Origin: Bog-473 sp036502025
GTDB taxonomy: Bacteria > Actinomycetota > Acidimicrobiia > Acidimicrobiales > RAAP-2
NCBI GenBank assembly: GCA_036502025.1
Contig: DASXZJ010000029.1
Span: forward strand, 1 to 64,000
Length of the DNA stretch: 64,000 bases
Reading direction: 5' to 3'
Position numbers and translations under genes: made by a program. This document shows, piece after piece, positions 1 to 7,598 of the stretch (position 1 is the first letter of the stretch; each line of letters begins with the position of its first letter). The notes under the pieces were generated by a model that worked only from the letters and a program-made list of their open reading frames with translations, was not told the DNA's origin and ran no database searches.

Positions 1-26
1 TGAATCGCACCGGGAAATTTGGAGGC
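1..26 (+). repeat. Left terminal inverted repeat of the IS3 element
   Basis: The first 14 bases (TGAATCGCACCGGG) are perfectly complementary to 1375-1388. After five mismatches the match resumes with TGGAGGC. This is the expected place and length for an IS3-family end. Confidence 0.9.
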
Positions 27-54
27 TCTAACCCTCGGAGAGAGGATAGAGCCA

Positions 55-375
55 ATGCCTACCAACAAGCAGTACCCACCTGAGCTTCGGGAACGGGCTG
101 TCGCCATGGTGCTCGAGTGGCGCCGGGAGCGGAACCGCACCGACGGAGGGCTCAACGAAGTTGCCGAGAAACTGGGTGTGCACTCTGAGTCGGTGCGCAA
201 CTGGGTCAACCGCAAACAGGTTGACGCCGGCCAGCGTCCTGGGCTGACCAGCGACGAGCGGGCCGAGATGGCTGAGCTGCGGCGGGAGAACAAGGAACTG
301 CGCCGGGCCAACGCGATCTTGAAGTCGGCCTCGGCTTTCTTCGCGGCGGAGCTCGACCGCCCACCGAACAAATAG
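55..375 (+). CDS. IS3-family transposase OrfA (helix-turn-helix subunit)
   Basis: 106 aa. The N-terminal half has the IS3 OrfA helix-turn-helix (about residues 8-50, starting MPTNKQYPPELRERAV). The C-terminal half is a short leucine-zipper-like coiled coil (AELRRENKELRRANAILK) ending in the family signature SAFFAAELDR. It recognises the IS ends and is joined to OrfB by programmed frameshifting in this family. The ATG at 55 is preferred over an in-frame upstream codon because the conserved family start begins there. Its TAG stop overlaps the OrfB GTG by one base (TAGTG at 373-377). Confidence 0.92.
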   Translation: MPTNKQYPPELRERAVAMVLEWRRERNRTDGGLNEVAEKLGVHSESVRNWVNRKQVDAGQRPGLTSDERAEMAELRRENKELRRANAILKSASAFFAAELDRPPNK

Positions 376-1355
376 TGGCCTACGTGGACGCCAACAAGGC
401 ATCCTTCGGGGTCGAGCCGATCTGCGAGGTCCTCGAGGTCGCCCCCTCCACCTACTACGCCGCCAAGAACCGCCAGCCCTGCGCCCGGGTCCTCCGTGAC
501 GCTGAGCTCAAACCCCACATCGAACGGGTCTACGCGCACAACCGCCACGTCTATGGGCCCCGCAAGGTCTGGCGGGCGCTCAACCGGGAGGGCATCGCGA
601 TCTCGCGGTGTCACACCGAGCGCCTGATGCGCCAGATGGGCATCCGGGGTCGCTCTCGGGCCCGCAAGCGCCGCACCACCATTCCCGCCGACGTGGGACT
701 GCGGCCTTCCGACCTGGTCGATCGTCAGTTCGTGGCCACCCGGCCCAACCAGCTCTGGGTGGCCGACATCACCTACGTGCCCACCTGGTCGGGCTTCGCC
801 TATGCCGCCTTCGTGGTCGACGTCTTCTCCCGGCGCATCGTCGGCTGGCGGGTGTCGGGCAGCCTTCGTTCTGACATGGCCATCGACGCATTGGAAATGG
901 CCATCTGGAGCCGCCAGCACGAGGACCTGAGCGGGCTGATCCACCATTCCGACCGCGGCGTGCAATATCTGTCCATCCGCTACACCGAGCGCCTCGAAGA
1001 GGAACAGGCCGTTGCCTCGGTCGGGTCCAAGGGCGACAGTTACGACAACGCGCTGGCCGAGACAATCAACGGCCTCTACAAGTCAGAGCTCATCTACAAC
1101 GAACACGAAGGACCATGGCGCACCGTCGAGGACGTCGAACTGGCCACCCTCAGCTGGGTGCACTGGTGGAACCACGAGCGCCTCCTCGAACCCATCGGCT
1201 ACATCCCGCCGGCCGAGTTCGAAGCCAACTGGCACAAAGACATCGAAACCGGGGTCCTCAGCTCCTCTGAGAGCCCCCAACTCGAGACGGGTGGCACCAA
1301 CCATCCGGGCAATGAGACACTCGGAGAGCACCAACTCGCCGACGTCAGTTCATAA
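375..1355 (+). CDS. IS3-family transposase OrfB (DDE catalytic subunit)
   Basis: 326 aa with an N-terminal HTH_21-type region (about 45-95) and an rve/DDE integrase core (about 120-285). The catalytic triad is visible: Asp131 in WVADITYV, Asp193 in HHSDRGVQY and Glu229 in DNALAETING. The spacing between the second Asp and the Glu is 35 residues, the D(35)E pattern of IS3. It performs strand cleavage and transfer, normally as an OrfAB fusion made by frameshifting near 340-375. No disruption is seen. Confidence 0.93.
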   Translation: MAYVDANKASFGVEPICEVLEVAPSTYYAAKNRQPCARVLRDAELKPHIERVYAHNRHVYGPRKVWRALNREGIAISRCHTERLMRQMGIRGRSRARKRRTTIPADVGLRPSDLVDRQFVATRPNQLWVADITYVPTWSGFAYAAFVVDVFSRRIVGWRVSGSLRSDMAIDALEMAIWSRQHEDLSGLIHHSDRGVQYLSIRYTERLEEEQAVASVGSKGDSYDNALAETINGLYKSELIYNEHEGPWRTVEDVELATLSWVHWWNHERLLEPIGYIPPAEFEANWHKDIETGVLSSSESPQLETGGTNHPGNETLGEHQLADVSS

Positions 1356-1362
1356 TGGAAAA

Positions 1363-1388
1363 GCCTCCATCAAACCCGGTGCGATTCA
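1363..1388 (-). repeat. Right terminal inverted repeat of the IS3 element
   Basis: On the minus strand this reads TGAATCGCACCGGG, then five non-matching bases, then TGGAGGC, mirroring positions 1-26. It lies 8 nt downstream of the orfB stop codon. The base after it starts the methyltransferase remnant. Confidence 0.9.
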
Positions 1389-2201
1389 CACCTCAAATAC
1401 GGAACGCCAGCCAAAGGAATGTTGGCTGCGCCCGAACGATTGCTGTTGGCCCTTATGAGTGACGGCTGGATCCTGCGAGGAAAAGTAATTTGGCACAAGC
1501 CCAATGGCATGCCGAATTCGGTTGCTGATCGACCGAACGTGAATTATGAGGTCATGTACTTCCTGGTTCGCTCTCCCCACTACTACTTCGATCTCGATGC
1601 CATTCGCGAACCGTTCAAAGTGGTGGGTGGACCGACCAGTTACGCAAGAATTCCATCGTATGCCGGTCCGCTTGCCTCGGGAAGTCAGGATGGACTCAAG
1701 AAGGCCCGGGCCGACGGGAGACTGCCGAACCCGCTTGGGAAGAATCCCGGATCAGTCTGGACGATTCCAACTCATGGTTTTAGGGGTCCTCACTTCGCAA
1801 CTTTTCCGCCTGCTCTGATTCGCCGCCCAATCTTGGCGAGCTGTCCCGAAGCGATTTGCACGGCGTGCGGCGTTTCTTGGAAGCGGACAGTCAAAGTGAT
1901 TCGTGTCCCAAATAGTCCAACCACTTCGACCACACGACCAAATGACCCGCGAGTCATGAGGTACAAGGCCAGTTGGAGCAATCTTCGAGTTGTTGGAGAT
2001 CTCGAACCCTGCACATGCGATGCCCCTACCGTTCCTGGAGTGGTCCTTGATCCGTTCATGGGGGCAGGCACCGTCGGGATGGTGGCAAACGATCTGAAGC
2101 GCGACTGGATCGGTATCGAACTGTCGGACGAGTACCGCAAGCTGGCGGTGGAGCGCATCGAAGCTGCCAGGCGAAGCGGCTCAGCCAGTGCTGCGAGCTG
2201 A
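1389..2201 (+). pseudogene. 3' part of a DNA (adenine/N4-cytosine) methyltransferase cut by the IS
   Basis: The reading frame is open from the first base after the IS and continues to 2201. It encodes hallmarks of a type II/III-like beta-group methyltransferase: DGWILRGKVIWHKPN, then PHYYFDLDAIREPF, a CxxC-type insert (AICTACGV ... CTCD), and a C-terminal SAM-binding motif I DPFMGAGT followed by DWIGIELSDEY. In this group the catalytic (D/N/S)PPY motif precedes this part, so it must lie left of the window, beyond the IS. As it stands the remnant lacks the catalytic motif. An internal ATG at 1419 could start translation but would not restore activity. It may once have been an orphan or restriction-linked methylase of the mobile element. 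Confidence 0.85.
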
Positions 2202-2283
2202 CGGACTTCGTTGGTGTCATGCGGCTTCCCAAGGTCATTCCACCGGGAATAGCCGGCCGCAACAGCACCAAGGAGGTACTGCA

Positions 2284-2361
2284 GTGAAGACACTGAGCTA
2301 CATCGGCTACCGCCTGTCGTGGATTTCACGGCACGGCGCCAATGGAAGGAGAGTGGCATGA
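2284..2361 (+). CDS. 25-aa micro-ORF translationally coupled to the RHH gene
   Basis: A GTG at 2284 follows a perfect Shine-Dalgarno AAGGAGGT (2270-2277) at 6 nt spacing. The frame is open for 25 codons (VKTLSYIGYRLSWISRHGAN... ) and ends in TGA at 2359-2361. This stop overlaps the ATG of the next gene as ATGA, the classic coupling arrangement. The peptide is basic with an aromatic middle and resembles no family I recognise. It may be a leader peptide that sets translation of the RHH gene or a small protein in its own right. Prediction rests on RBS quality and overlap only. Confidence 0.5.
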   Translation: MKTLSYIGYRLSWISRHGANGRRVA

Positions 2362-2672
2362 AATCGATCGCCATTCGCCTGGAAGATGAGGTATCCGACC
2401 TGCTGACTCTGGTCGCCCAATTAGAGGGTACGACCCAGATTGATCAGATTCGGGATGCCATCAACTCCCACCTAGAGCGGAAGGTCGCCGGTGGCGATCT
2501 CTCCAATCGGGCCCAAGCCGCTCTCGATGAAGTGGAGCGTGAGGCATCCGCCAAGCGCAAAGCCATCGAGCAGCTGGTGAACAACGTTGCTGACGCTACG
2601 AGAGCAACTAAGTCCACCCGGCGTCGGTCAGGAGCTTCAGCCGAATCGGCTGAGGAAGGAGGCGCACAGTAG
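2358..2672 (+). CDS. Ribbon-helix-helix-like small DNA-binding protein
   Basis: 104 aa. The N-terminus MKSIAIRLEDEVSDLL followed by a second helix is typical of ribbon-helix-helix (CopG/Arc) proteins: a beta strand (residues 3-7) then two helices to about residue 45. The rest is a charged helical tail. The ATG at 2358 is chosen over an upstream in-frame codon because of a GGAAGGAGAG ribosome site and the ATGA overlap with the micro-ORF. RHH proteins usually act as dimers that repress their own operon, as antitoxins or as relaxosome/partition accessories. No toxin gene follows, so an antitoxin role is not supported. Its place in an integrative element suggests a regulator of element functions. 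Confidence 0.6.
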   Translation: MKSIAIRLEDEVSDLLTLVAQLEGTTQIDQIRDAINSHLERKVAGGDLSNRAQAALDEVEREASAKRKAIEQLVNNVADATRATKSTRRRSGASAESAEEGGAQ

Positions 2673-2686
2673 TAGGTGCAATAAGT

Positions 2687-2737
2687 CGGGATGAGAGAGT
2701 CAGCACTCTTCTTTGAGCAAACAGCTCTCTCATCCCG
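2687..2737. repeat. Perfect 13-bp inverted repeat with 25-nt loop
   Basis: CGGGATGAGAGAG (2687-2699) is exactly complementary to CTCTCTCATCCCG (2725-2737). It lies 15 bp after the RHH stop and 166 bp before the XRE gene. It could act as a transcription terminator of the RHH operon, though no T-run follows. Alternatively it is a binding site for a recombination or replication protein of the element. Confidence 0.75.
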
Positions 2738-2903
2738 CATCACCCTTGACAACTAGCTAAAGACAGCTGTTGTGAGGTCGTTCTGATTGTCAAATGGACA
2801 ACGTTTTACGGAGTACTCCCTGGTTAATGGGTATAACTGGCGGAAATGTCCCTTGACGAACGTAGCGGAATTTGGGAAAATGTAAGTAAGGGGAACGAGC
2901 TTT
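2738..2903 (+). promoter_or_regulatory. AT-rich control region upstream of the XRE-ImmA-recombinase operon
   Basis: The stretch is markedly more AT-rich than its surroundings. It holds a short palindrome TTGTC-AAATG-GACAA (2787-2801), which is a reasonable operator half-site arrangement for an XRE repressor. A TATAAC hexamer at 2832-2837 could be a -10 box, but no matching -35 at 16-18 bp is evident. The assignment as promoter/operator is inferred from position. Confidence 0.4.
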
Positions 2904-3356
2904 ATGAAGGACCAAGAGGTAAAGAACCAATCATTAGGAGAACTAGTCAGATCGCGACGCTTGGCACACGGGATGTCTCTGGCAGATGCGTCAGCAGCAT
3001 CTGGCATTCACCACTCCTATTGGAGCAAGTTGGAAAACGGCAAATATCGGACGCCAGCCCCTCGGCATCTCCAGACCATCGCAAAGACGCTTGATATTCC
3101 CATCGAGGATCTCTACAACCTGGCTGGCTATGGGGTGCCGGATCGGCTGCCTACCTTCACCCCCTACCTGAGAGCCAAATACGACTTACCCCCAGAAGCC
3201 ATTGCCGATCTCGAACGGTATTTCGAAATGCTGCGTAAGCACTACGGCATCCCTGAGAATCAACCGGTCTTTCCGCCAATGCCGTCGAATTCAGTCGAAC
3301 TTTCGGATGTGGAAGCCGATACCTCATCTCGCAATGACGATCGGAAGGCAGCATGA
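2904..3356 (+). CDS. XRE-family transcriptional regulator (ImmR-like repressor)
   Basis: 150 aa. A Cro/CI helix-turn-helix spans about residues 10-70 (LGELVRSRRLAHGMSLADAS, then SGIHHSYWSKLENGKY). The C-terminal part (DLPPEAIADLERYFEMLRKH) is a helical region common in actinobacterial partners of ImmA-type proteases. It overlaps the next gene by ATGA at 3353-3356, so the two products are made together. In ICEBs1-type elements ImmR represses excision and transfer genes until ImmA cleaves it. The same pairing followed by a recombinase suggests this role here; that is inference from gene order. Confidence 0.85.
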   Translation: MKDQEVKNQSLGELVRSRRLAHGMSLADASAASGIHHSYWSKLENGKYRTPAPRHLQTIAKTLDIPIEDLYNLAGYGVPDRLPTFTPYLRAKYDLPPEAIADLERYFEMLRKHYGIPENQPVFPPMPSNSVELSDVEADTSSRNDDRKAA

Positions 3357-3991
3357 CGTCGGACGCCCTTAGCAAGCTGCGGGACTTGGTCCCACTCAGG
3401 CCCCTCCGATACTCCGAGGGCCTCCGAATTGCCGAACTTCAAGCCCAATCATTCTTGGCGCTGTCGGGCATCGACCTGCCAGCGGTGCCAACCCAAATCA
3501 TTTCCGAACTGCCTCGTATCAGGGTCAGCCACATGAGCCCGTTTCCGACTTCTGGAGCCAGCCATTGGTACCAAGGGCAATGGCTGGTCGTAGTCAATGC
3601 GGCAGAACCGACCACTCGACAGCGTTTCAGTCTGGCCCACGAGTTCAAGCACATTGTCGACCACCGGTTCGCCAAACTCATTTACAGCGCCCTTCCGGCC
3701 AATCAACGAAGCGACTTGACCGAGCGGATCTGCGACTATTTCGCAGGTTGCCTGTTAATGCCGCGGCCGTGGGTCAAGAGCCTGTACTGCTCAGGCATTC
3801 AAGATGTTGCGGAGTTGGCTCGACACTTCACAGTCTCATCGGCGGCAATGACGGTTCGGCTGAATCAGATCGGGCTTGCTGAGCCGACTCCCAGATGCCT
3901 GCCACTTCCGAAGGATTGGACCACCACGAAGGCACTCGAAGAAATCAAAGATCGACCGATATATCAACGAGTCGCGAGTTACGTGACCTAG
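3353..3991 (+). CDS. ImmA/IrrE-family zinc metallopeptidase
   Basis: 212 aa. The zinc-binding HExxH motif is at residues 96-100 (LAHEFKHIVDH), preceded by the family's NAAEPTTRQRFSLAHE context. The domain (COG2856/DUF955) covers about 50-165. The downstream part FAGCLLMPRPWVK and a helix-turn-helix-like segment (VSSAAMTVRLNQIGL) are also standard in this family. The likely substrate is the XRE repressor encoded just upstream, cleaved on a stress or induction signal. It is translationally coupled to it by ATGA and lies 17 nt before the recombinase. Confidence 0.88.
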   Translation: MTSDALSKLRDLVPLRPLRYSEGLRIAELQAQSFLALSGIDLPAVPTQIISELPRIRVSHMSPFPTSGASHWYQGQWLVVVNAAEPTTRQRFSLAHEFKHIVDHRFAKLIYSALPANQRSDLTERICDYFAGCLLMPRPWVKSLYCSGIQDVAELARHFTVSSAAMTVRLNQIGLAEPTPRCLPLPKDWTTTKALEEIKDRPIYQRVASYVT

Positions 3992-4008
3992 AGAGAAAGG
4001 GGACTCCC

Positions 4009-5988
4009 GTGACAGAAGCCACGACCATCAGCAACAAGGTCGTCGAGCGCGGGAAAGACCTACCCACTTCGCCGGTATATGCCATGCGGGCGGCCTTGTA
4101 CGTGCGCGTGTCTACGGCTGGTCAGGCCAGTACGTCCGGAGATGGTGAGGGCTTTTCAATAGCCGCCCAGCGTGACGCCTGCACCCGAAAAGCGAATGCT
4201 CTGGGCGCTGAGGTTGTGGACGTTTACGTGGACGCCGGAGAATCAGCACGCAAGTCGGATCGACCAAATCTTCAGGTCATGCTGGAACGACTGAGAACGC
4301 AACGTGACATTGATTTTGTCGTGGTTCATAAGGTCGACCGACTGGCGCGCAATCGTGGCGATGACGTGAACATCTCACTTGCAATCCGCGAGGCTGGTGC
4401 CCAATTGGTGTCGGTCTCGGAAAACATCGATGAAACCCCCTCAGGCATGCTGCTGCACGGCATCATGTCCTCGATTGCCGAGTTCTACAGCCTCAATCTG
4501 GCTGCTGAGGTCAAGAAGGGCACCTTGAAAAAGGTCGAGGGTGGAACGTACCCGGGCTTCGCACCGCTTGGATATCTCAATCGTCAGGACCTGTCTGGGG
4601 GAACCAAGCGACGATGGATCGAGATTGATCCTGAACGGGCACCGTTGATTCGGTGGGCGTTTCGGGCATATGCGTCCGGCGACTACTCCCTGCGCCAACT
4701 GGCTGACGAACTAATGGCTCGTGGACTGACCTCCCGCCCTACCGCCCAAAGACCGGCTAGGAACCTGACTCCCGCCCAGGTTCACAAGATCCTCTGTCAA
4801 AGGTTCTATCTGGGATATTTCAAGTACGCGGGGGTGGAGTATCAAGGGACGCATAGCCCCCTGGTTTCGATAGAGACATACGTCAAGGCTCAGGCAATCA
4901 TGGCCAGCCGTCGCCAAGCTGGCGAGCGTCCACAGAGACATCATCACTATCTGAAAGGAACCATTCTCTGCGCTCGATGTGGATCTCGGTTGACCTTCTC
5001 CCGAAATCAGGGGCGACGCGGTGGTCTGTACGACTACTTCGTCTGTAGCGGTCGACACCTCAAGCGGAATGAGTGCGATCTGCCCTACATCGGAGCTTCG
5101 GGTATTGAGGTGGCGATTGAGAACTACTACGACACCTTCATTCTCGGAAAAAAGTCCGCCGCAGTGATCCACTCCCATCTCATTGCCGTGGCCCAGCGGC
5201 GCAATGAGTCCATTGACCGCCGCGCAAAACGGAGTCGCAAGCGCATTATCGAACTGGAAAAGGAGCGCCGAAAGTTGCTTCAAGCCCATCTGGCCGGAGC
5301 GGTGCCTGTGGAACTCCTAGCGGAGGAGCAGAGGCGTATTACAGCCGAACTGGCAAACTCCGGAGCCGCCCTCGCCAATATTGAGATCCATTGGGAGGCT
5401 CTATCAAGGAACCTCAAAATCGCTCTTGGGCTGATCGTTGCCTTTGGTACGGCGTACAGACGAGCCGACCCAAGTGTGCGACGAATGACCAATCAGGCCG
5501 TCTTTGAATGGGTCAAGGTGGACGTCAACGGGCGTATTACGGAAGTGAAACTGGCGCAGCCATTTAAGCTATTGCTCGACCAGGATCTCTTGAGCAGACT
5601 CGAAGAAGAAATTAAGAACCCCACTTCCTCTAGGAGAGGGGGTTCGAACTTGGACCTTATGGTGGCCGGACTCGAAGAGCCGAAGCGTTCGACCTTGCAG
5701 GAATTGCGGCAGATGATCCTCGAGGTGATTCCTGACGCCGAGCAGGGGATTTCGTACCGGCTGCCGGCCTTCAGACTCAACGGGAAGGTCGTTGCCGGAT
5801 TCGCCGCGTTCAAGAACCACCTCAGTTATCTGCCGCACAGTGGATCCGTGTTTCCACAGTTGCGCCAAGAGGTCGCGCCGTACCGGACTACGACTGGGTC
5901 CCTCCACTTCCCGATCGATGAGCCTCTGCCGAAGTCCCTGGTCGAGAAGCTGGTAAGGGTCAGGATCGAACAGGCTTTCCCGGCGTAG
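4009..5988 (+). CDS. Large serine recombinase fused at its C-terminus to a DUF1801 domain
   Basis: 659 aa from the GTG at 4009, which follows a GAAAGGGG ribosome site; an open stretch back to 3895 overlaps ImmA and is unlikely. The resolvase catalytic domain starts at about residue 26 with YVRVST (nucleophile Ser35) and contains VHKVDRLARN and GIMSSIAEFYS. A recombinase domain follows, then a zinc ribbon (CARCGSRL near 321 and later Cys residues near 344-354) and a helical region, as in large serine integrases. The last 110 residues (from about 548, VAGLEEPKRSTLQELR onward) are not recombinase: they match the DUF1801 fold and run to its natural end. The simplest reading is that the integrase gene lies at the element edge and reads into the interrupted host gene. 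Catalyses integration and excision of the element. Confidence 0.85.
   Translation: MTEATTISNKVVERGKDLPTSPVYAMRAALYVRVSTAGQASTSGDGEGFSIAAQRDACTRKANALGAEVVDVYVDAGESARKSDRPNLQVMLERLRTQRDIDFVVVHKVDRLARNRGDDVNISLAIREAGAQLVSVSENIDETPSGMLLHGIMSSIAEFYSLNLAAEVKKGTLKKVEGGTYPGFAPLGYLNRQDLSGGTKRRWIEIDPERAPLIRWAFRAYASGDYSLRQLADELMARGLTSRPTAQRPARNLTPAQVHKILCQRFYLGYFKYAGVEYQGTHSPLVSIETYVKAQAIMASRRQAGERPQRHHHYLKGTILCARCGSRLTFSRNQGRRGGLYDYFVCSGRHLKRNECDLPYIGASGIEVAIENYYDTFILGKKSAAVIHSHLIAVAQRRNESIDRRAKRSRKRIIELEKERRKLLQAHLAGAVPVELLAEEQRRITAELANSGAALANIEIHWEALSRNLKIALGLIVAFGTAYRRADPSVRRMTNQAVFEWVKVDVNGRITEVKLAQPFKLLLDQDLLSRLEEEIKNPTSSRRGGSNLDLMVAGLEEPKRSTLQELRQMILEVIPDAEQGISYRLPAFRLNGKVVAGFAAFKNHLSYLPHSGSVFPQLRQEVAPYRTTTGSLHFPIDEPLPKSLVEKLVRVRIEQAFPA
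5616..5660 (+). other. Putative attachment junction between integrative element and host DUF1801 gene
   Basis: The recombinase-like sequence ends near the codons for RLEEEIKN and DUF1801-like sequence begins near LMVAGLEEP. Between them lies an inverted repeat GAACCCC (5616-5622) / GGGGTTC (5639-5645). Large serine integrases cross over at short cores inside partly symmetric sites, so the crossover is placed here by inference. The matching left end of the element should lie outside the window, next to the 5' part of the DUF1801 gene. Confidence 0.45.
5650..5988 (+). pseudogene. 3' portion of a DUF1801 gene, in frame with the recombinase
   Basis: The last 112 codons encode an almost complete DUF1801 domain: VAGLEEPKRSTLQELRQMI, ISYRLPAF, VAGFAAFKNHLSYLPHSG and FPIDEPLP are family landmarks. 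The domain's extreme N-terminus is missing. An ATG at 5659 (MVAGLEEP) might allow separate expression, although no good ribosome site precedes it. DUF1801 proteins are small soluble proteins, some annotated as iron chaperones (YdhG/Fra type); function here is unknown. Confidence 0.6.
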
Positions 5989-6016
5989 AAGCGGTGGGAC
6001 ACTGAGGGAGGTTCCG

Positions 6017-6640
6017 ATGGACATCTGGGTGGCGGTTTGTCAGGAGCGTCTCGGCCTAGCTGATCGCCTCGCCGGCATTGACGAGACGCAGTGGAATATC
6101 ACCTCGCTCTGCGACCGATGGCGCATCCGAGATGTCGCCGCGCACGTGACTGCGGGCGCCCAGGGTGCCTTTGGCATAGGAGCCACCTTGGCCGGACTGA
6201 TCGCACACGGCTTCAATTTCAACCGCTGGATCGCCGCCGATGGCCGGAGACGAGGCGACGAGGATCCGGTACGAATCCTTGACGATCTGCGCGGGGCTGC
6301 GGCTAATCGTAAGTCGCCTCCGGGAGCCCCGACGATCGCCGTGCTCACCGACGTCATGATCCATGGTCAAGACATCGGCCGCCCGCTGGGCCTTCAACGT
6401 GACTTTCCAGAGGAACGTTGGCTGCCGGTGTGTGATTTTGTCCGATCGACCTTCGTCTTCGGCGCCAAGACGCGAACCGCCGGGCTGACGCTCCGAGCGA
6501 CTGATATGGAGTGGTCCCACGGAAGTGGGCCCGAAGTCACGGGCTCGGCTGAGGCTCTGGTGATGGTGATGGCAGGCCGCGGCGCCGTCCTGGCCGATCT
6601 GGCGGGCGAGGGCGTCGCAACCCTGACCGCTCGCTTTTAG
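6017..6640 (+). CDS. Maleylpyruvate isomerase / DinB_2-family mycothiol-dependent enzyme-like protein
   Basis: 207 aa. The N-terminal four-helix DinB_2/MDMPI domain (about 5-150) has the W-x-I-RDVAAHVTAGA histidine region and the later DVMIHGQDIGRPLG motif, which supplies further metal-ligand histidines in this superfamily. Such proteins are often mycothiol-dependent isomerases or S-transferases, a hallmark of Actinobacteria. GGGAGGTTCC precedes the ATG. The C-terminal part (about 150-207) matches the sterol-carrier-like tail found in the family. Substrate unknown. Confidence 0.8.
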   Translation: MDIWVAVCQERLGLADRLAGIDETQWNITSLCDRWRIRDVAAHVTAGAQGAFGIGATLAGLIAHGFNFNRWIAADGRRRGDEDPVRILDDLRGAAANRKSPPGAPTIAVLTDVMIHGQDIGRPLGLQRDFPEERWLPVCDFVRSTFVFGAKTRTAGLTLRATDMEWSHGSGPEVTGSAEALVMVMAGRGAVLADLAGEGVATLTARF

Positions 6641-6663
6641 CAAGCCGTTAGAGCCGAGGCATC

Positions 6664-7563
6664 TCAGGCCTCGGCGACGGCGGGTCCCAGCTCCCGCCAT
6701 GCCTCGAAAGGGACTTCACCGAGGTCGTGGCCGAGTACCTGGACGCAGACGTGATCGGCGCCGGCGTGGAGATGCTCATCGATCCTCTTTCGTAGTACGG
6801 CCACGTCGCCCTGGACCACCAGGGCATCGGCCAGCCGTTCGGACCCACCCCGGACGAAGTCGTCCTCGGTGAACCCCTGACGGAGCCAACTGTTGCGGTA
6901 GTTGGGGAGGCCGGTATAGATGTTGAGATGTTCGTGGGCCCGCCGCAGGGCTTCGGAGCGGTGCTGGTTCAGTACCGCGGCCTGCTCGACCACGAGCAGT
7001 GGCCCGCGACCCAGTGTCTGGCGCGCCCGGCTCGTGTGGGCGGGCGTCACCAGGTAGGGATGGGCGCCGGCCGTCCGCTGGCGGGACAAAGCGAGCATCT
7101 TCGGGCCGAGGGCCGCCAGCACCATCGGCGGCAGGTCGCCGTCTGCCCCGAAATAGGGCGCTCGGTCCATGGCATCCAGGTAGTCGGTCATGGCCTGGAT
7201 CGGCGGAAGGTAGGTGGCACCGCGGTCCCGCTCCACCAACGGGAGGTGGCTCACTCCCAGTCCGAGGACAAACCGGCCCGGTGCCAGCGTCTCAATGAGG
7301 CGCGCCCCCGCCGCGGTCGCCATGGCACCCCGGGCATAGATGTTCGCGATGCCGGTCCCGACGACGAGGTGTTCCGTGGCGCCCGTCAGAGCGAGGGCAG
7401 TGGTCAGGCTCTCCCGCCCGTAGGCCTCGCCGAACCAGAGCGACCCGAAGCCGAGTGCCTCGATCTCAGCCACCGTTTCGAGCAGCTGCGGAGCCGGAAG
7501 GGACTCGAGGGCGCCGGTCCAGAGTCCGACCCTGTGCTCACGAAGGGTGGAGATGGCGGTCAC
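6664..7563 (-). CDS. LLM-class (luciferase-like) F420-dependent oxidoreductase
   Basis: 299 aa. It shows the bacterial luciferase TIM-barrel pattern: VGLWTGALES, ETVAEIEALGFGSLWFGE, VVGTGIANIYARGAMATAA, and APGRFVLGLGVSH. In Actinobacteria such proteins usually use coenzyme F420 for hydride transfer, often annotated as TIGR03620-like. It is convergent with the MDMPI gene and followed upstream by the YccF gene. The substrate cannot be read from sequence. The GTG/ATG at 7563 starts directly with the conserved region. Confidence 0.85.
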   Translation of the reverse strand: MTAISTLREHRVGLWTGALESLPAPQLLETVAEIEALGFGSLWFGEAYGRESLTTALALTGATEHLVVGTGIANIYARGAMATAAGARLIETLAPGRFVLGLGVSHLPLVERDRGATYLPPIQAMTDYLDAMDRAPYFGADGDLPPMVLAALGPKMLALSRQRTAGAHPYLVTPAHTSRARQTLGRGPLLVVEQAAVLNQHRSEALRRAHEHLNIYTGLPNYRNSWLRQGFTEDDFVRGGSERLADALVVQGDVAVLRKRIDEHLHAGADHVCVQVLGHDLGEVPFEAWRELGPAVAEA

Positions 7564-7598
7564 TGGGTCACTCTAGGGCGAGCCGCAGGTAACGCCGA

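Larger units (their letters stand above)
1..1388 (+). mobile_element. Complete IS3-family insertion sequence
   Basis: Two overlapping transposase frames lie between terminal inverted repeats. The left end begins TGAATCGCACCGGG and its exact complement closes the right end at 1375-1388; extended to 26 bp the two ends match at 21 positions. The window happens to start at the first base of the element, so the left flank and the target duplication cannot be seen. The sequence after 1388 opens in the middle of a DNA methyltransferase reading frame, so the element sits inside that gene. Both frames look intact, so the copy could still be active. Confidence 0.93.

Noticed and set aside
2358..2672. 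Antitoxin of a toxin-antitoxin pair
   Set aside because: No toxin-like gene follows the RHH gene; the next gene is 230 bp away and an XRE repressor.
5636..5660. GGTTCGAAC at the recombinase-DUF1801 junction resembles a tRNA T loop
   Set aside because: No acceptor or anticodon stem can be built around it and the codons are within an open reading frame; kept only as part of a putative attachment site.
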